Counted from the stretch's first letter, positions 24,501-32,908 are shown. The stretch is DNA of 64,000 nucleotides from RI-43 sp033764725 (GCA_033764725.1 JANRIR010000080.1:34343-98342), one strand, 5' to 3'. Notes: generated from the sequence alone by a model not told the origin. Numbers and translations: made by a program.

Positions 24501-25843
24501 TCCGCGGCCTTGCGCGCCGCGCGGTGCTCGGCCATGCGCTGGTCCTCCGCGGCCTCCATTTCCGCGAATTGTTTCCGCCGCGGGCCGAGATACCCGAACA
24601 GATAGGCGCCCACTTTGCGCATCTGGATCTCTTCCGAGCCTTCGGTGATGCGATAGCGCCGATGGTGGCGATAGATGTGTTCGAACGGTTTGTGGCGCGA
24701 ATAGCCGATGCCGCCATGCACCTGGATGGCGCGATCGGCCGCCTCGCAGCACAGGCGGTTCGCATAGTAATTGCACATCGACACCTTGTCCGAGAGACGC
24801 TTCTCCACCTCGGGCTTCGGCATCTGGTCCATTTCCCAGGCTGTCTTGAAGATCAGCAGGCGCAGCATTTCGGCCTGCGTCGCCAATTCCACGAGCGGGA
24901 ACTGGATCGCCTGGTTGCGCGCGAGCGCTTCGCCGAACGGCTTGCGCAGCCGCGCATATTTGACGCTTTCATCAATGCAGAACATCGCCGCGCCGCACGA
25001 CGACGCCGCCTGACGGATGCGGTTTTCGTGCACGAAATGTTGCGCCAAAGCCAAACCGCCGCCGAGCGGGCCGAAAATCGCGCTGTCGGGAACCCAGACG
25101 TTCGTGATCGTCAGCCGCGGGTGATCCGTCGGCATGTTGAACGTCCACATATATTCTTCGATGCGGATGCCCGGATCGTCGGCCGGCACGAGGAAGCATG
25201 TGATGCCCGCAGCGTCGCCGTCGTTTCCGCCGGTGCGCGCAAAGCACATCATGTGGGAGGCCGCGTGCATCCCGGTGATCCACATCTTTTCGCCGTCGAT
25301 GCGCCAGCCCTTCACGCCATTGCGCGTTTCGGGAACTGCGCGCGTCTCCATGTGGGTGGCGTCGGAGCCGTGGAACGGCTCGGTCAGCCCGAACGTGGCG
25401 CGAAACTTCCCGCTCAGCGCGTCCTCAATCAGGTGCTTTTGATCTTGGCGCGCGAAGTCGCGCAGCATCAGAATTTGCGGAAAATTGCCGACGATCGAAT
25501 GTTCGTTCTGCAGGTCGTTGTGCAGGCCGAGCCCCTTGCGCGCGAAATGCTCGCGGATGATCGCCATGCCGAGATTGGTGCCGTCCTGTCCGCCATATTC
25601 CTTCGGCAGCGCATAGCGCAGATGGCCGGCCTTATCGGCGCGGCGCTTGGCTTCGCGCAGCAGCTCTTCCCATTCGTGGCGCGGCAGGCCGCCGTTCTCG
25701 AAATCGGTGCGCGCCCATTCTCGGCGATGATCGAAAAAGCGCTCGTTGTCGTCCTGCGCCTGGAGCGGCTTGATCTCCGTCTCGATGAAGTTGTCGAGCA
25801 CGACCAGATAGTCCTCGATCTCTTTCGGAATCCGGAAATCCAT
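24497..25843 (-). CDS. Acyl-CoA dehydrogenase family protein
   Basis: This 448-residue acyl-CoA dehydrogenase has an N-terminal helical domain with LPKEYGGQDGTNLGMA, the middle domain with FGLTEPFHGSDATHMET and WRIDGEKMWITG, and a C-terminal domain ending in AIQVHGGIGYSRHKPFEHIYRHHRRYRITEGSEEIQ as separate familiar blocks. The ATG at 25843 follows AAGGGAGCGCGCC; an upstream start at 25906 has no support. It is coupled to the DUF1330 gene by a 4-bp overlap. The substrate is unknown. Confidence 0.93.
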   Translation of the reverse strand: MDFRIPKEIEDYLVVLDNFIETEIKPLQAQDDNERFFDHRREWARTDFENGGLPRHEWEELLREAKRRADKAGHLRYALPKEYGGQDGTNLGMAIIREHFARKGLGLHNDLQNEHSIVGNFPQILMLRDFARQDQKHLIEDALSGKFRATFGLTEPFHGSDATHMETRAVPETRNGVKGWRIDGEKMWITGMHAASHMMCFARTGGNDGDAAGITCFLVPADDPGIRIEEYMWTFNMPTDHPRLTITNVWVPDSAIFGPLGGGLALAQHFVHENRIRQAASSCGAAMFCIDESVKYARLRKPFGEALARNQAIQFPLVELATQAEMLRLLIFKTAWEMDQMPKPEVEKRLSDKVSMCNYYANRLCCEAADRAIQVHGGIGYSRHKPFEHIYRHHRRYRITEGSEEIQMRKVGAYLFGYLGPRRKQFAEMEAAEDQRMAEHRAARKAAE

Positions 25844-26116
25844 GGCGCGCTCCCTTGCGATGGTTTTCGGCATGATCGCCCGCCGCGGGCGCCGGTCAAG
25901 CGTCACCCAAGGGCGCCCCGGCTTGCGGGTTTGACGCGGGACGATCGGGCGCAGCGCCGTCTTGCGTAATACTTGCTACTGTTTGCGACCGGACTGCTGA
26001 ATATTTTCGATAGCATTCATTTTTCTCTTGCGTTCACGAAGGCCCGCTCTAGAGTCAGGTCGTGGCGCTTGTTGTCTGTGTGTGCGCCGCCCTTGTTCGT
26101 TGAAGGAGCGTCTCCC

Positions 26117-26455
26117 ATGATCCGCACCATCCTCGCCGCAGCCGCTCTCGCAGCGCTGGCGGCGTCTCCCGCCATCGCTCGAGACCGCGAATTTTCCGCG
26201 AAATTGAGCGTCCCCGTCGCCGAGCACACCCGCGTCGTCGCCGAGCGCACCGTGTGGCAGTGCGAAGGCGACACCTGCCGCGCCGTCGCCGACCACCCCG
26301 CCACCGTGCGCACCTGCCGCTCGTTCGTGCGCGAAGCCGGCCCCGTCACGGCCTATGGTTTTGCGGGCAGCGAACTGAACGCTGATCAGCTTGCTCAGTG
26401 CAACGCCTCAGCCCGTCAGGCCAGCGCACGCACCATCGTGCAAGCGAGCAATTGA
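26117..26455 (+). CDS. Small secreted protein, CC_3452-like
   Basis: This 112-residue protein has an N-terminal signal peptide (cleavage after ASPAIA). The mature domain has two cysteine pairs, VWQCEGDTC and RTCRSF, and a closing LAQCNASA. The layout (VW-C-x4-C, CR-F-REAGPV, LNADQLAQCN) resembles small periplasmic proteins of Caulobacterales annotated as the CC_3452 family; this is recall, not a search result. The ATG follows TTGAAGGAGCG. A factor-independent terminator stands 39 bp downstream. The 273-bp upstream gap holds no other gene and presumably carries its promoter. Confidence 0.75.
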   Translation: MIRTILAAAALAALAASPAIARDREFSAKLSVPVAEHTRVVAERTVWQCEGDTCRAVADHPATVRTCRSFVREAGPVTAYGFAGSELNADQLAQCNASARQASARTIVQASN

Positions 26456-26490
26456 CCGTTTTACCCTCGCCCTCCCAGGCGACTTTCCCC

Positions 26491-27678
26491 CTACCCCGGC
26501 GCCCCCGCGCCGGGGTTTTTTTTGGTCGCTGCACGGGAAGGGGCCGCGCGCTGCGTTCGCGCCGCCTCGGCCAGCGGCTTCAAGAGGCGTTCGGCCAGCC
26601 AACGCACCACCGGCGGCGCGACCGCGTCGCCCACGAGATGGAGCCCGGCCGTCTCGCCCGCTGGCAGCGGGTAGGAATCGGGCGCGCCCATGAGCCTGGC
26701 GGCCTCGCGCGCCGTCATCAGGCGTGAGCGCACCCGCCCCGCCCCGACCGCCAGCAGGATCTGCTTGCTCGAGCCGCCGGCAGGCGTGCGCAGGCACCCC
26801 GCGAGGCCGTCGAACCGCGCCTCCACGCGCTGAACCTTGATCCCATCCTCGACCCGCACGCGTCGGAACGCCGCCCCGACGCGGGCTTCGCCGCGCTTCA
26901 ACAGGGCGTCGATCTGGGCGCGCTGGCGCGGGCTCATCTGCTCCAAAAGCCGCTGCGTCGCCGCGTCCGCGCGCCACCGCACGCGGTCCTCCGGCTCCAG
27001 GATGTCGGCGAGCGCATGGTTGCGCAGCGGCGGCGCCGGCAGCCGCCACCAGGCCCAGGCCGCCTTGGCCGCCTCCGGCAGGCGCGCGTGCGCGGCGCGG
27101 ACCGCCTTGGTGTGAAAGACCCCTGTCGGCGCCGGCGCCTGCAGCCCGGCAGGGGCGGCGCGGGCGGCGATCACGAACACCCGCGGCCGCGATTGCGGCG
27201 TGAACAGCGAGGCGTCGATCTCCAGCGCGCCGACCGTGCGTCCGGAGGCCGCCATCGCCCCGCACAGCGCGCCGAAATCGGCGCCGCCGTGGGACGTCAG
27301 CAGGCCGGAGACGTTCTCGAGCGCGACCACCGCCGGCCCCCGCCCTTCCGCGTCGAGCGCCTCGATCAGCCGCCAGAACCCCCAGAACGCGCCCGAGCGG
27401 GCCGCCGAAAGGCCCTGGCGGGCGCCGGCCAGCGACACGTCCTGGCAAGGCGAGGACGCCCACGCCAGCGCCGCCCGCCCCGGCAGGTCGGCGGGCTCGA
27501 TCGCCCACACGTCGCGCTCCACCAGATGGTCGGGCCCGAACGCGGCGCGATACGCCGCCGCCTTGCCCGCATCGAAATCATTGGCGAAGGTGCAGGCGAA
27601 CAGCGGCTCAAGCCCCAGGCGGGCGAAGCCGCCGCCGGCGAAAAACTCGTACAGGGCGGCGCCGGAATCATCAGCCAT
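26491..27678 (-). CDS. DNA (cytosine-5) methyltransferase
   Basis: This 395-residue C5 methyltransferase has motif I as EFFAGGGFARLGLE (11-24), the catalytic motif IV SSPCQDVSLAG with Cys78, motif VI ENVSGLL (121), and motif VIII QSRPRVFVIA (162-171). The target-recognition region is about 180-300, and motif IX/X lies in the C-terminus (LMGAPDSYPLP, HLVGDAVAPPVVRWLAERL). No restriction endonuclease gene adjoins it, so it looks like an orphan enzyme. A Vsr-type repair endonuclease gene is 2.4 kb away. The last residues (ATKKNPGAGAPG) are encoded by the opposite-strand terminator. Confidence 0.93.
   Translation of the reverse strand: MADDSGAALYEFFAGGGFARLGLEPLFACTFANDFDAGKAAAYRAAFGPDHLVERDVWAIEPADLPGRAALAWASSPCQDVSLAGARQGLSAARSGAFWGFWRLIEALDAEGRGPAVVALENVSGLLTSHGGADFGALCGAMAASGRTVGALEIDASLFTPQSRPRVFVIAARAAPAGLQAPAPTGVFHTKAVRAAHARLPEAAKAAWAWWRLPAPPLRNHALADILEPEDRVRWRADAATQRLLEQMSPRQRAQIDALLKRGEARVGAAFRRVRVEDGIKVQRVEARFDGLAGCLRTPAGGSSKQILLAVGAGRVRSRLMTAREAARLMGAPDSYPLPAGETAGLHLVGDAVAPPVVRWLAERLLKPLAEAARTQRAAPSRAATKKNPGAGAPG
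26494..26523 (+). terminator. Factor-independent terminator
   Basis: A 9-bp G+C stem CCCCGGCGC / GCGCCGGGG (26494-26502, 26507-26515) with a CCCC loop is followed directly by eight T residues. It ends the small secreted gene on the plus strand. The same bases encode the last residues of the convergent DNA methyltransferase, whose TAG is at 26493-26491. Confidence 0.9.
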
Positions 27679-27757
27679 GGCCTATACTAACGCAGGCGAT
27701 AGGATTGCGTCTGTCCACGCGCGGCGCGCGCCGGCCAGGACAGGTGGAGGCAGGCAG

Positions 27758-28645
27758 ATGGCACAGGCAGGATCGACGGCGACCCGCTCCCGCCGGATGC
27801 GATTGGCGGCGGTCGCATTGGCGCTCGCGCTCGCCGCGTGCGGCCGCAGCGCCACCGAGGGCGACGCGGGCGTGGCGACCGACGAGGCCGGAGTCTCCGA
27901 AAGCGAAACGCAGGCCGCCCAGCAGCTGGCCGCCCTTGGCGGGCCAGCCGACGCCGCCACGGCCGCGCTCTATAGCGGCGAGTTCCAGGCCTATGGCGCG
28001 CTCGACGCCCTTGGCGCCGGCGAAGGCGCCTGGGAGATGACCCTGTTCGACGGCTACGCCCAGTTCGCCCGGCCCGGCCTCGGCGAGGACGGCGGCCCGA
28101 CGCAGGCGCGCGAAGTGCGCCAGGGCGGCATGCAAGTCACCGCCGGGCCGCTGGTGATCACGCTGCGCGCGCAGGACTGCCCGCTGCCCAATGGCGAAAG
28201 CCTGCCCTATGTGGCCACAGTGACGTTCGAGGGCGTGGTCTATCAGGGCTGCGCGCGGCGCGGCGCCGGCGGCGGCGAGCGGCCGAACTGGGCGAGCTAC
28301 CTGCCCGATCTGATCCCCGCGATCGACGCCTGCCTCGCGCGCGCCGGCGCCCGCACCGCCCGCGTCACCACCGCCAGCGCCTTGGCCGACGGCGAGGTCG
28401 CGGTGCGCGTGCGCGCCCGCGACGGCGAGCGCAACGCCTGCGTGGCCACCGCCGACGGGGCGCGGGTGGAGGCGTTCGAGCCGATCCTCGACACCGACCG
28501 GCTCGGCGGCGAAGGCGATCCGGAATTCGTCCGCGCCTTCGGCGAAGACCCTGCCCCGCCGCCGCCCAATCGCTGCGGCGCGGGCGCGGAGGCGCGCGAC
28601 GCGGCCGGCGTTCTTTTGGGCTGGCTGTTGCGGCAAAGCTGCTGA
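27758..28645 (+). CDS. Hypothetical lipoprotein with COG3650-like region
   Basis: This 295-residue protein has a basic N-terminus, a hydrophobic core and the lipobox LAAC (Cys near 28), so it is probably anchored in a membrane facing the periplasm. The middle region (about 65-165) has the pattern seen in COG3650-type lipoproteins: a short EGAWEMTLFDGYAQF strand and the ending CPLPNGESLPYVATVTF then YQGC. The C-terminal part has further paired cysteines. The start at 27758 follows AGGTGGAGG. The function is unknown and the family assignment tentative. Confidence 0.75.
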   Translation: MAQAGSTATRSRRMRLAAVALALALAACGRSATEGDAGVATDEAGVSESETQAAQQLAALGGPADAATAALYSGEFQAYGALDALGAGEGAWEMTLFDGYAQFARPGLGEDGGPTQAREVRQGGMQVTAGPLVITLRAQDCPLPNGESLPYVATVTFEGVVYQGCARRGAGGGERPNWASYLPDLIPAIDACLARAGARTARVTTASALADGEVAVRVRARDGERNACVATADGARVEAFEPILDTDRLGGEGDPEFVRAFGEDPAPPPPNRCGAGAEARDAAGVLLGWLLRQSC

Positions 28646-28647
28646 AA

Positions 28648-29316
28648 TCAGCCCGCCACGCCCATCCAGCCGCCAAGGATTTGGATGAGCTCGTTGAACG
28701 CGGCGAGCCCAATGCGGAAGCCGAGATAGGCCGTCGCGATCGACGCGATCGCCGCGGGAATGCTCAACAACGCCAAGAGGCCGTCGCGCTGCAAAAGCGC
28801 CAGCGCCGTGATCGCGACCGTCATGCCCGGCGGCCAATTCCCGAACGGGATCGGCAAGAGCAGCACCAGCGCCATCACGAAGGTTTGCACGCCCAGGAAA
28901 TAGGTGAACGGCTTCTCAACGAACCAGGGCAGCTGCGGACGGATCAGTTTCTCCAGCCGCCGCAGCGTCGGCACGGCGCCGGACACGGCGCGCCGCAGGC
29001 CCTCGCGCGGAAACGCCATCGTGCGCATGCCGCGCGGCAGCCACAATTTCGCGCCGCCGAACATCAATTGCGCGCCCGGCGCCAGCAGCAGAAGCCCGAA
29101 CACCGTCGAGATCCCGGGCACGTTCGGGATGCACATCGGCAACGACAGGATCAGCAGAAGAAAGCCCAGCGCGCGGCCTTCGAGCTTATCTAGCAATTCG
29201 CCGACGCTGACCTTTTCGTTGGGGAATGCGTCCGCCAATTCCTCGAGCAATTGCGACGTGCTGGGCGGGCGGGCCCGCCGCGCCCCATGGGCGAGAGGAA
29301 CTTCTGTAGACGACAC
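28648..29316 (-). CDS. ExoD-family exopolysaccharide-related membrane protein
   Basis: This 222-residue protein has the ExoD pattern: a soluble N-terminal helix (LLEELADAFPNEKVSVGELLDKL), then hydrophobic helices including GFLLLILSLPMCIPNVPGIST, LLLLAPGAQLMFG and a C-terminal pair. ExoD proteins influence exopolysaccharide production and alkali tolerance in rhizobia; the biochemical role is unclear. The start is taken as GTG at 29316, the first possible one, and is uncertain. It converges with the lipoprotein gene, only two bases separating the two stops. Confidence 0.88.
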   Translation of the reverse strand: MSSTEVPLAHGARRARPPSTSQLLEELADAFPNEKVSVGELLDKLEGRALGFLLLILSLPMCIPNVPGISTVFGLLLLAPGAQLMFGGAKLWLPRGMRTMAFPREGLRRAVSGAVPTLRRLEKLIRPQLPWFVEKPFTYFLGVQTFVMALVLLLPIPFGNWPPGMTVAITALALLQRDGLLALLSIPAAIASIATAYLGFRIGLAAFNELIQILGGWMGVAG

Positions 29317-29351
29317 TGCTTCACCAGATGGGTTCGACGCGCTGATTCCAC

Positions 29352-29404
29352 TAGAGCGCGTTCCGAAGAAGTGGATACCGGTTCTTCGGTCAAAACGCGC
29401 TCTA
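29352..29404. repeat. Extragenic palindrome, TAGAGCGCGTT type
   Basis: Perfect 11-bp arms TAGAGCGCGTT / AACGCGCTCTA enclose a second pair, CCGAAGAA / TTCTTCGG, around a GTGGATACCGG-like centre. Repeats of this design are widespread between genes in alphaproteobacteria. It sits upstream of the ExoD gene, 36 bp before its start. Confidence 0.85.
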
Positions 29405-29415
29405 AATGTCTGAAT

Positions 29416-29468
29416 TAGAGCCTTTCTCGTCCGATCAGATTGCTTCTATCTGATTGGGAAACGCTCTA
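29416..29468. repeat. Second extragenic palindrome, TAGAGC...GCTCTA type
   Basis: Outer arms TAGAGC (29416-29421) and GCTCTA (29463-29468) enclose ATCAGAT / ATCTGAT (29434-29440, 29448-29454). It lies 12 bp from the preceding palindrome, so the two form a back-to-back pair in the ExoD/lipoprotein divergent gap. It shares the outer AGAGC/GCTCT ends but not the core, which suggests a sibling repeat family. Confidence 0.8.
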
Positions 29469-29538
29469 TGGCATTTGCGCCACACTGTTGTCGCCGCTCG
29501 TCAACGCTCTGGCAATGAAGTTGGAGCGATGACGGCGC

Positions 29539-30015
29539 ATGGCGTCGCTGCGACTCGCCGGAACGATTGCGCTCGCCTGCCTCGCCGGCGCGTGTCTCGA
29601 TTCCCGCCCGCCTGCCGAGCTTGACGGTCTTTGGAGCGCCGGGCCGGCGGCGTGCGCGGCCGATATCGGCGTGCGCTTCATGGCCGACGAGGTGGCGTTG
29701 AAATACGCCCCCGACCAGGCGCAGGTGCTGCTTGACGATCCGGACTACGACCTCGAACGGCGCGGCGAACGCCTGCGCGTGCGCATCTCCTACCGCCTGC
29801 CGGGGTCTGGCGGCGCCCATGCGCCCGGCGCGCGCGGGATCATGGTTCTGGAGCGCGACAGCGACGGCTGGCTCCGCGTCGAGCGCCACCGCCTGGAAGA
29901 CACCCGCACCGGCGCCGCCCGCGTGCGCCTGCAGGACGATCCGATCGCGCGCGCGTTCCGTTTGCGCCAATGCGGGCCGCGCGCCTGGATCGAAGGCCTG
30001 CGCGGCACGACCTGA
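29539..30015 (+). CDS. Hypothetical small lipoprotein
   Basis: This 158-residue protein has a signal peptide with the lipobox LAGAC (Cys19) followed by a beta-rich domain. Recognisable stretches are LDGLWSAGPAACAADIGVRF and a later WLRVERHRLED, which look like one strand-rich, lipocalin-like or META-like module. No family can be named. It is 19 bp ahead of the Vsr gene on the same strand and may be the first gene of that transcript. Confidence 0.68.
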   Translation: MASLRLAGTIALACLAGACLDSRPPAELDGLWSAGPAACAADIGVRFMADEVALKYAPDQAQVLLDDPDYDLERRGERLRVRISYRLPGSGGAHAPGARGIMVLERDSDGWLRVERHRLEDTRTGAARVRLQDDPIARAFRLRQCGPRAWIEGLRGTT

Positions 30016-30034
30016 TGTGCTCTAGTCATCGCCG

Positions 30035-30475
30035 ATGGACGGCGCCGATCGCTTCACGCCTGCGCAACGCTCTGCGGTGATGCGCGCGGTCAAGGGCCGC
30101 GACACAACGCCAGAGCGCGTCGTGCGCCGGGCGGCGTTTGCGCTCGGCGCGCGCTACCGGCTGCACGGCGGCGATCTTCCCGGCCGCCCCGACCTCGTGT
30201 TTCGCGCCAAGCGCAAGGCGGTGTTCGTGCATGGCTGCTTCTGGCACGGCCATGCGTGCCGACGCGGCGCGCGCGCGCCGAAGGCCAACGCGGCGTATTG
30301 GCTGGCCAAGATCGCTCGCAATCGCGCGCGCGACGCCGCCGTTCTCGACGCCCTCCGCGACAGCGGCTGGAGCGCCCTGGTGGTATGGGAATGCGAAACG
30401 CGCGACGCGGCGGCGCTCTCGCGCACGCTTGAAGCATTTTTGTTTCCCGACCGGCGCAACGATGTCGGCCGCTGA
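30035..30475 (+). CDS. vsr: Very short patch repair endonuclease (Vsr)
   Basis: Vsr nicks beside T:G mismatches that arise when 5-methylcytosine deaminates. The 146-residue protein has the N-terminal MRAVKGRDTTPE block and the catalytic aspartate in PGRPDLVF (Asp53). The structural zinc site has Cys68, His73 and Cys75 in HGCFWHGHAC, plus Cys120 in VVWECE, matching E. coli Vsr spacing. It is near an orphan C5 methyltransferase (26491-27678), its usual functional partner. Its end overlaps the start of the APC permease gene by 14 bp. Confidence 0.92.
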   Translation: MDGADRFTPAQRSAVMRAVKGRDTTPERVVRRAAFALGARYRLHGGDLPGRPDLVFRAKRKAVFVHGCFWHGHACRRGARAPKANAAYWLAKIARNRARDAAVLDALRDSGWSALVVWECETRDAAALSRTLEAFLFPDRRNDVGR

Positions 30476-31757
30476 CGCCGCACCGCCGCGCAAGCCTTTG
30501 GGCTTTTGGGCGTGCTGGTCGCTGACGGTCGGCGTGATGATCGGTTCGGGCGTGTTCATGCTGCCCGCGGCGCTCGCGCCCTATGGCGTACTAAGCTATG
30601 GCGGCTGGCTGATTTCCGCGGCCGGCGCCATCGTCTTGGCCTTGACGGTAGGCCGTCTGGCGCAGCGCATGCCGCTCAGCGGCGGGCCTTATGTCTATGT
30701 CCGCGACGCGTTTGGCGATCTGGCCGGCTTCATGGCCGGATGGGGCTATTGGGTGTCGTATTGGACGGCCATTCCCGCCATCGCGATTGCGTTTGCGGCG
30801 TACGCGCCGAGCGTCGCGCCCGCGATCGGCGCCGACGCGCGCACGCAAACGACGCTCGCCCTGGCGCTGATCTGGACGCTGACGCTCATCGCCTTGCGCG
30901 GCGTGCGTGAAACCGGCGCGGTGCAGATCATAATGACGCTGGCGAAACTGGTTCCGCTCCTTGCGATCATCGCGCTCGGCGCCATTGCAGGCGATGTGCG
31001 CAACGCGCCGGCGCTCAATCCCTCGGGCCTGCCGCCGCTGCAGGTTTTCGCCGCGACCGCGCTGTTGACGATGTGGGCGTTCAGCGGGCTCGAAGCGGGC
31101 GCTGCGCCCGCCAGCGACGTCGAAGCGGCGCACCGCACCATTCCGCGCGCGATCGTTGCGGGCGTCGTGACCGTGACGATCCTTTATCTCAGCGCAAGCG
31201 CAGCGGTTGCGGCGCTCGTCCCACCGGATGCGCTGGCGAGCTCGGGCGCGCCTTTCGCGGACGCGGCGCGCGCGTTCGGGCCATGGGGGCCGCCGATGAT
31301 CGCGATCGGCGCCATGATCGCCGCGGCAGGCGCGTTGAACGGAACGATTTTCGTCGCGGGCCAATTGCCGATGGCGGTCGCGCGCGACGGCCTGGCGCCG
31401 TCGATCCTGGCGCGACGCAACGCCGGCGGCGCGCCGGCGTTCGCGCTCGTATTGTCATCGGCGCTCGGCTCGGCGCTTCTAATCGCCAACGCCACGCGCG
31501 GCCTCGCCGCCGCGTTCACGTTTTTGTTGACGATGTCGACGCTGACCGTGCTGATCCCGCTTCTCGCAAGCGCGGCGGCGGAGATGCGCCGCTCCTGGCG
31601 CACGGCGCCCGGCTGGGCGGCGATCGCGCTGAGCGCTGCGGCCTATTGCATCTTCGCCATCCTCGGCGCCGGCGCGCAGGCGCTGTTCTGGGGCCTCGTG
31701 CTGATGGCGCTGGGCGCGCCGCTTTATTTTCTTGCATGCAGAAAGACCCGCGCATGA
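30462..31757 (+). CDS. APC-superfamily amino acid/amine permease
   Basis: This 431-residue integral membrane protein has about twelve helices and the APC signature in TM1, LTVGVMIGSGVFMLPAAL, where the broken GSG helix binds the substrate backbone. TM6 carries MWAFSGLEAGAAPASDVE. The family imports amino acids or amines by proton symport or antiport. The ATG at 30462 lies inside vsr, and its TGA overlaps the ATG of the Rieske gene (ATGA at 31754), so all three genes are coupled. The oxygenase may act on the substrate it imports; this is inference. Confidence 0.92.
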   Translation: MSAADAAPPRKPLGFWACWSLTVGVMIGSGVFMLPAALAPYGVLSYGGWLISAAGAIVLALTVGRLAQRMPLSGGPYVYVRDAFGDLAGFMAGWGYWVSYWTAIPAIAIAFAAYAPSVAPAIGADARTQTTLALALIWTLTLIALRGVRETGAVQIIMTLAKLVPLLAIIALGAIAGDVRNAPALNPSGLPPLQVFAATALLTMWAFSGLEAGAAPASDVEAAHRTIPRAIVAGVVTVTILYLSASAAVAALVPPDALASSGAPFADAARAFGPWGPPMIAIGAMIAAAGALNGTIFVAGQLPMAVARDGLAPSILARRNAGGAPAFALVLSSALGSALLIANATRGLAAAFTFLLTMSTLTVLIPLLASAAAEMRRSWRTAPGWAAIALSAAAYCIFAILGAGAQALFWGLVLMALGAPLYFLACRKTRA

Positions 31758-32767
31758 GCATCGCCGTCACCGCGCCCGCCGCTTGGTATCGCGATCCGTC
31801 CTGCTTCGCGATCGAACGCACGCGCATCTTCGCCGCCGGCTGGCACTATGCCGCGCACGACAGCGAGTTGCCGGGCCCTGGCGCATGGCGCGCCGAGGAG
31901 ATTGCAGGCTATCCGATCCTGCTCGTTCGCGATGAGGCGGGCGCGGTCCGGGCGTTTCACAATGTGTGTCGTCACCGCGCGGGGCCCTTGGTGCGTGAGC
32001 TGTCCGGCGTATGCGACGGCGCGCTGACCTGCCAGTATCACGGCTGGCGCTATGCGCTCGACGGACGCCTGCGCAGCGCGCGCGATTTCGCCGCCGCGGA
32101 CGGTTTCGACCCGCGCGCTTTCAGCCTGTTTCCGATCCGCGCGGCGACGTGGCGGGGCGGCGTGTTCGTCAACATCGATGCAGCCGCAGCGCCCCTCGCC
32201 GAACTGATCGCGCCGGTGGAGGCGCGCTTGGCGAAGCGCGACTGGTCGCGCCTCAAGGCCGCGCTACGGCGCACGCATGTGATTGCGTGCAATTGGAAGG
32301 TCTATGTCGAGAATTATCTCGAGGGCTATCACGTGCCGACGCTGCACCCCGCGCTCGACGCCGATATCCGCGCGGAGGAGTACGCGGTCACGGTCGAAGG
32401 GCGTGCCGCTTTGCATCATGCGCCGCCGCGCGCTGCGGGCGTTTATGATGGCGTCTGGGCCTGGGTGTGGCCGAACCTGGGGATCAATGTCTATCAGCGC
32501 GGCGTCATGATCGAGCGCATGGCGCCGATCGGCGCGGCGCAGACGCGGCTCGATTATCTCTATCTGACCGAAGACGGCGAAGCCCCCGCGCCGGAAACGC
32601 TGACGATGTCGGACCAGGTGACGGCGGAGGATTCCTGGATCTGCGCGCAGGTGCAGGCCAATCTCAACGCCGGGATTTACGAGCGCGGCGTGCTGTCGCC
32701 GAAACACGAAGGCGCCGTCGCCGCCTTTCAGGCCTGGGTCGCCGCCGCGCTGGCGGACACGCTCTAG
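31754..32767 (+). CDS. Rieske non-heme iron oxygenase, alpha-subunit type
   Basis: This 337-residue oxygenase has the Rieske cluster as C72-x-H74 and C93-x2-H96 (VCRHRAG, TCQYHGW). The mononuclear iron site lies in NWKVYVENYLEGYHVPTLHP (His193, His198), and the C-terminal QVTAEDSWICAQVQ carries the likely acidic ligand. The layout is that of ring-hydroxylating or trimethylamine-type (GbcA/CntA-like) enzymes. No reductase or ferredoxin gene is adjacent. The start overlaps the permease stop (ATGA). The stop codon TAG lies within a CTAG that begins a 50-bp repeat. Confidence 0.9.
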   Translation: MSIAVTAPAAWYRDPSCFAIERTRIFAAGWHYAAHDSELPGPGAWRAEEIAGYPILLVRDEAGAVRAFHNVCRHRAGPLVRELSGVCDGALTCQYHGWRYALDGRLRSARDFAAADGFDPRAFSLFPIRAATWRGGVFVNIDAAAAPLAELIAPVEARLAKRDWSRLKAALRRTHVIACNWKVYVENYLEGYHVPTLHPALDADIRAEEYAVTVEGRAALHHAPPRAAGVYDGVWAWVWPNLGINVYQRGVMIERMAPIGAAQTRLDYLYLTEDGEAPAPETLTMSDQVTAEDSWICAQVQANLNAGIYERGVLSPKHEGAVAAFQAWVAAALADTL

Positions 32768-32813
32768 CGCGTCGGCGGTCGCCGCGCCGGCGGCGGGGCC
32801 AAAGCCTCGGCGC
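32764..32813. repeat. 50-bp direct repeat, left copy (gene remnant)
   Basis: This 50-bp segment matches 33345-33394 at 48 positions, beginning CTAGCGCGTCGGCGG. On the minus strand it encodes AEALAPPPARRPPTR and a stop, the same 15 residues that end the small ORF at 33345-33530. The two mismatches are both synonymous in that frame (GCT/GCC, TTG/CTG). Upstream of it on the minus strand the frame closes at once with TAG, so it is a 3' remnant, not a gene. Confidence 0.88.
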
Positions 32814-32908
32814 TAGCCTACCTCCAATGACAGCTTCGAACTGAGGCTTACCTCGCACGTCTGTAGGGTCCGATTGCCGATGGTTCTAATCGGCGCCAAA
32901 ACGTCGCT

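Noticed and set aside
26491..30475. A restriction-modification system
   Set aside because: No restriction endonuclease gene is visible between or beside the methyltransferase and Vsr; Vsr is a mismatch nickase, not a restriction enzyme.
32664..32858. A 64-codon minus-strand ORF across the left repeat
   Set aside because: It is in a different frame from the conserved remnant and is an Arg-rich antisense frame over the Rieske gene end.
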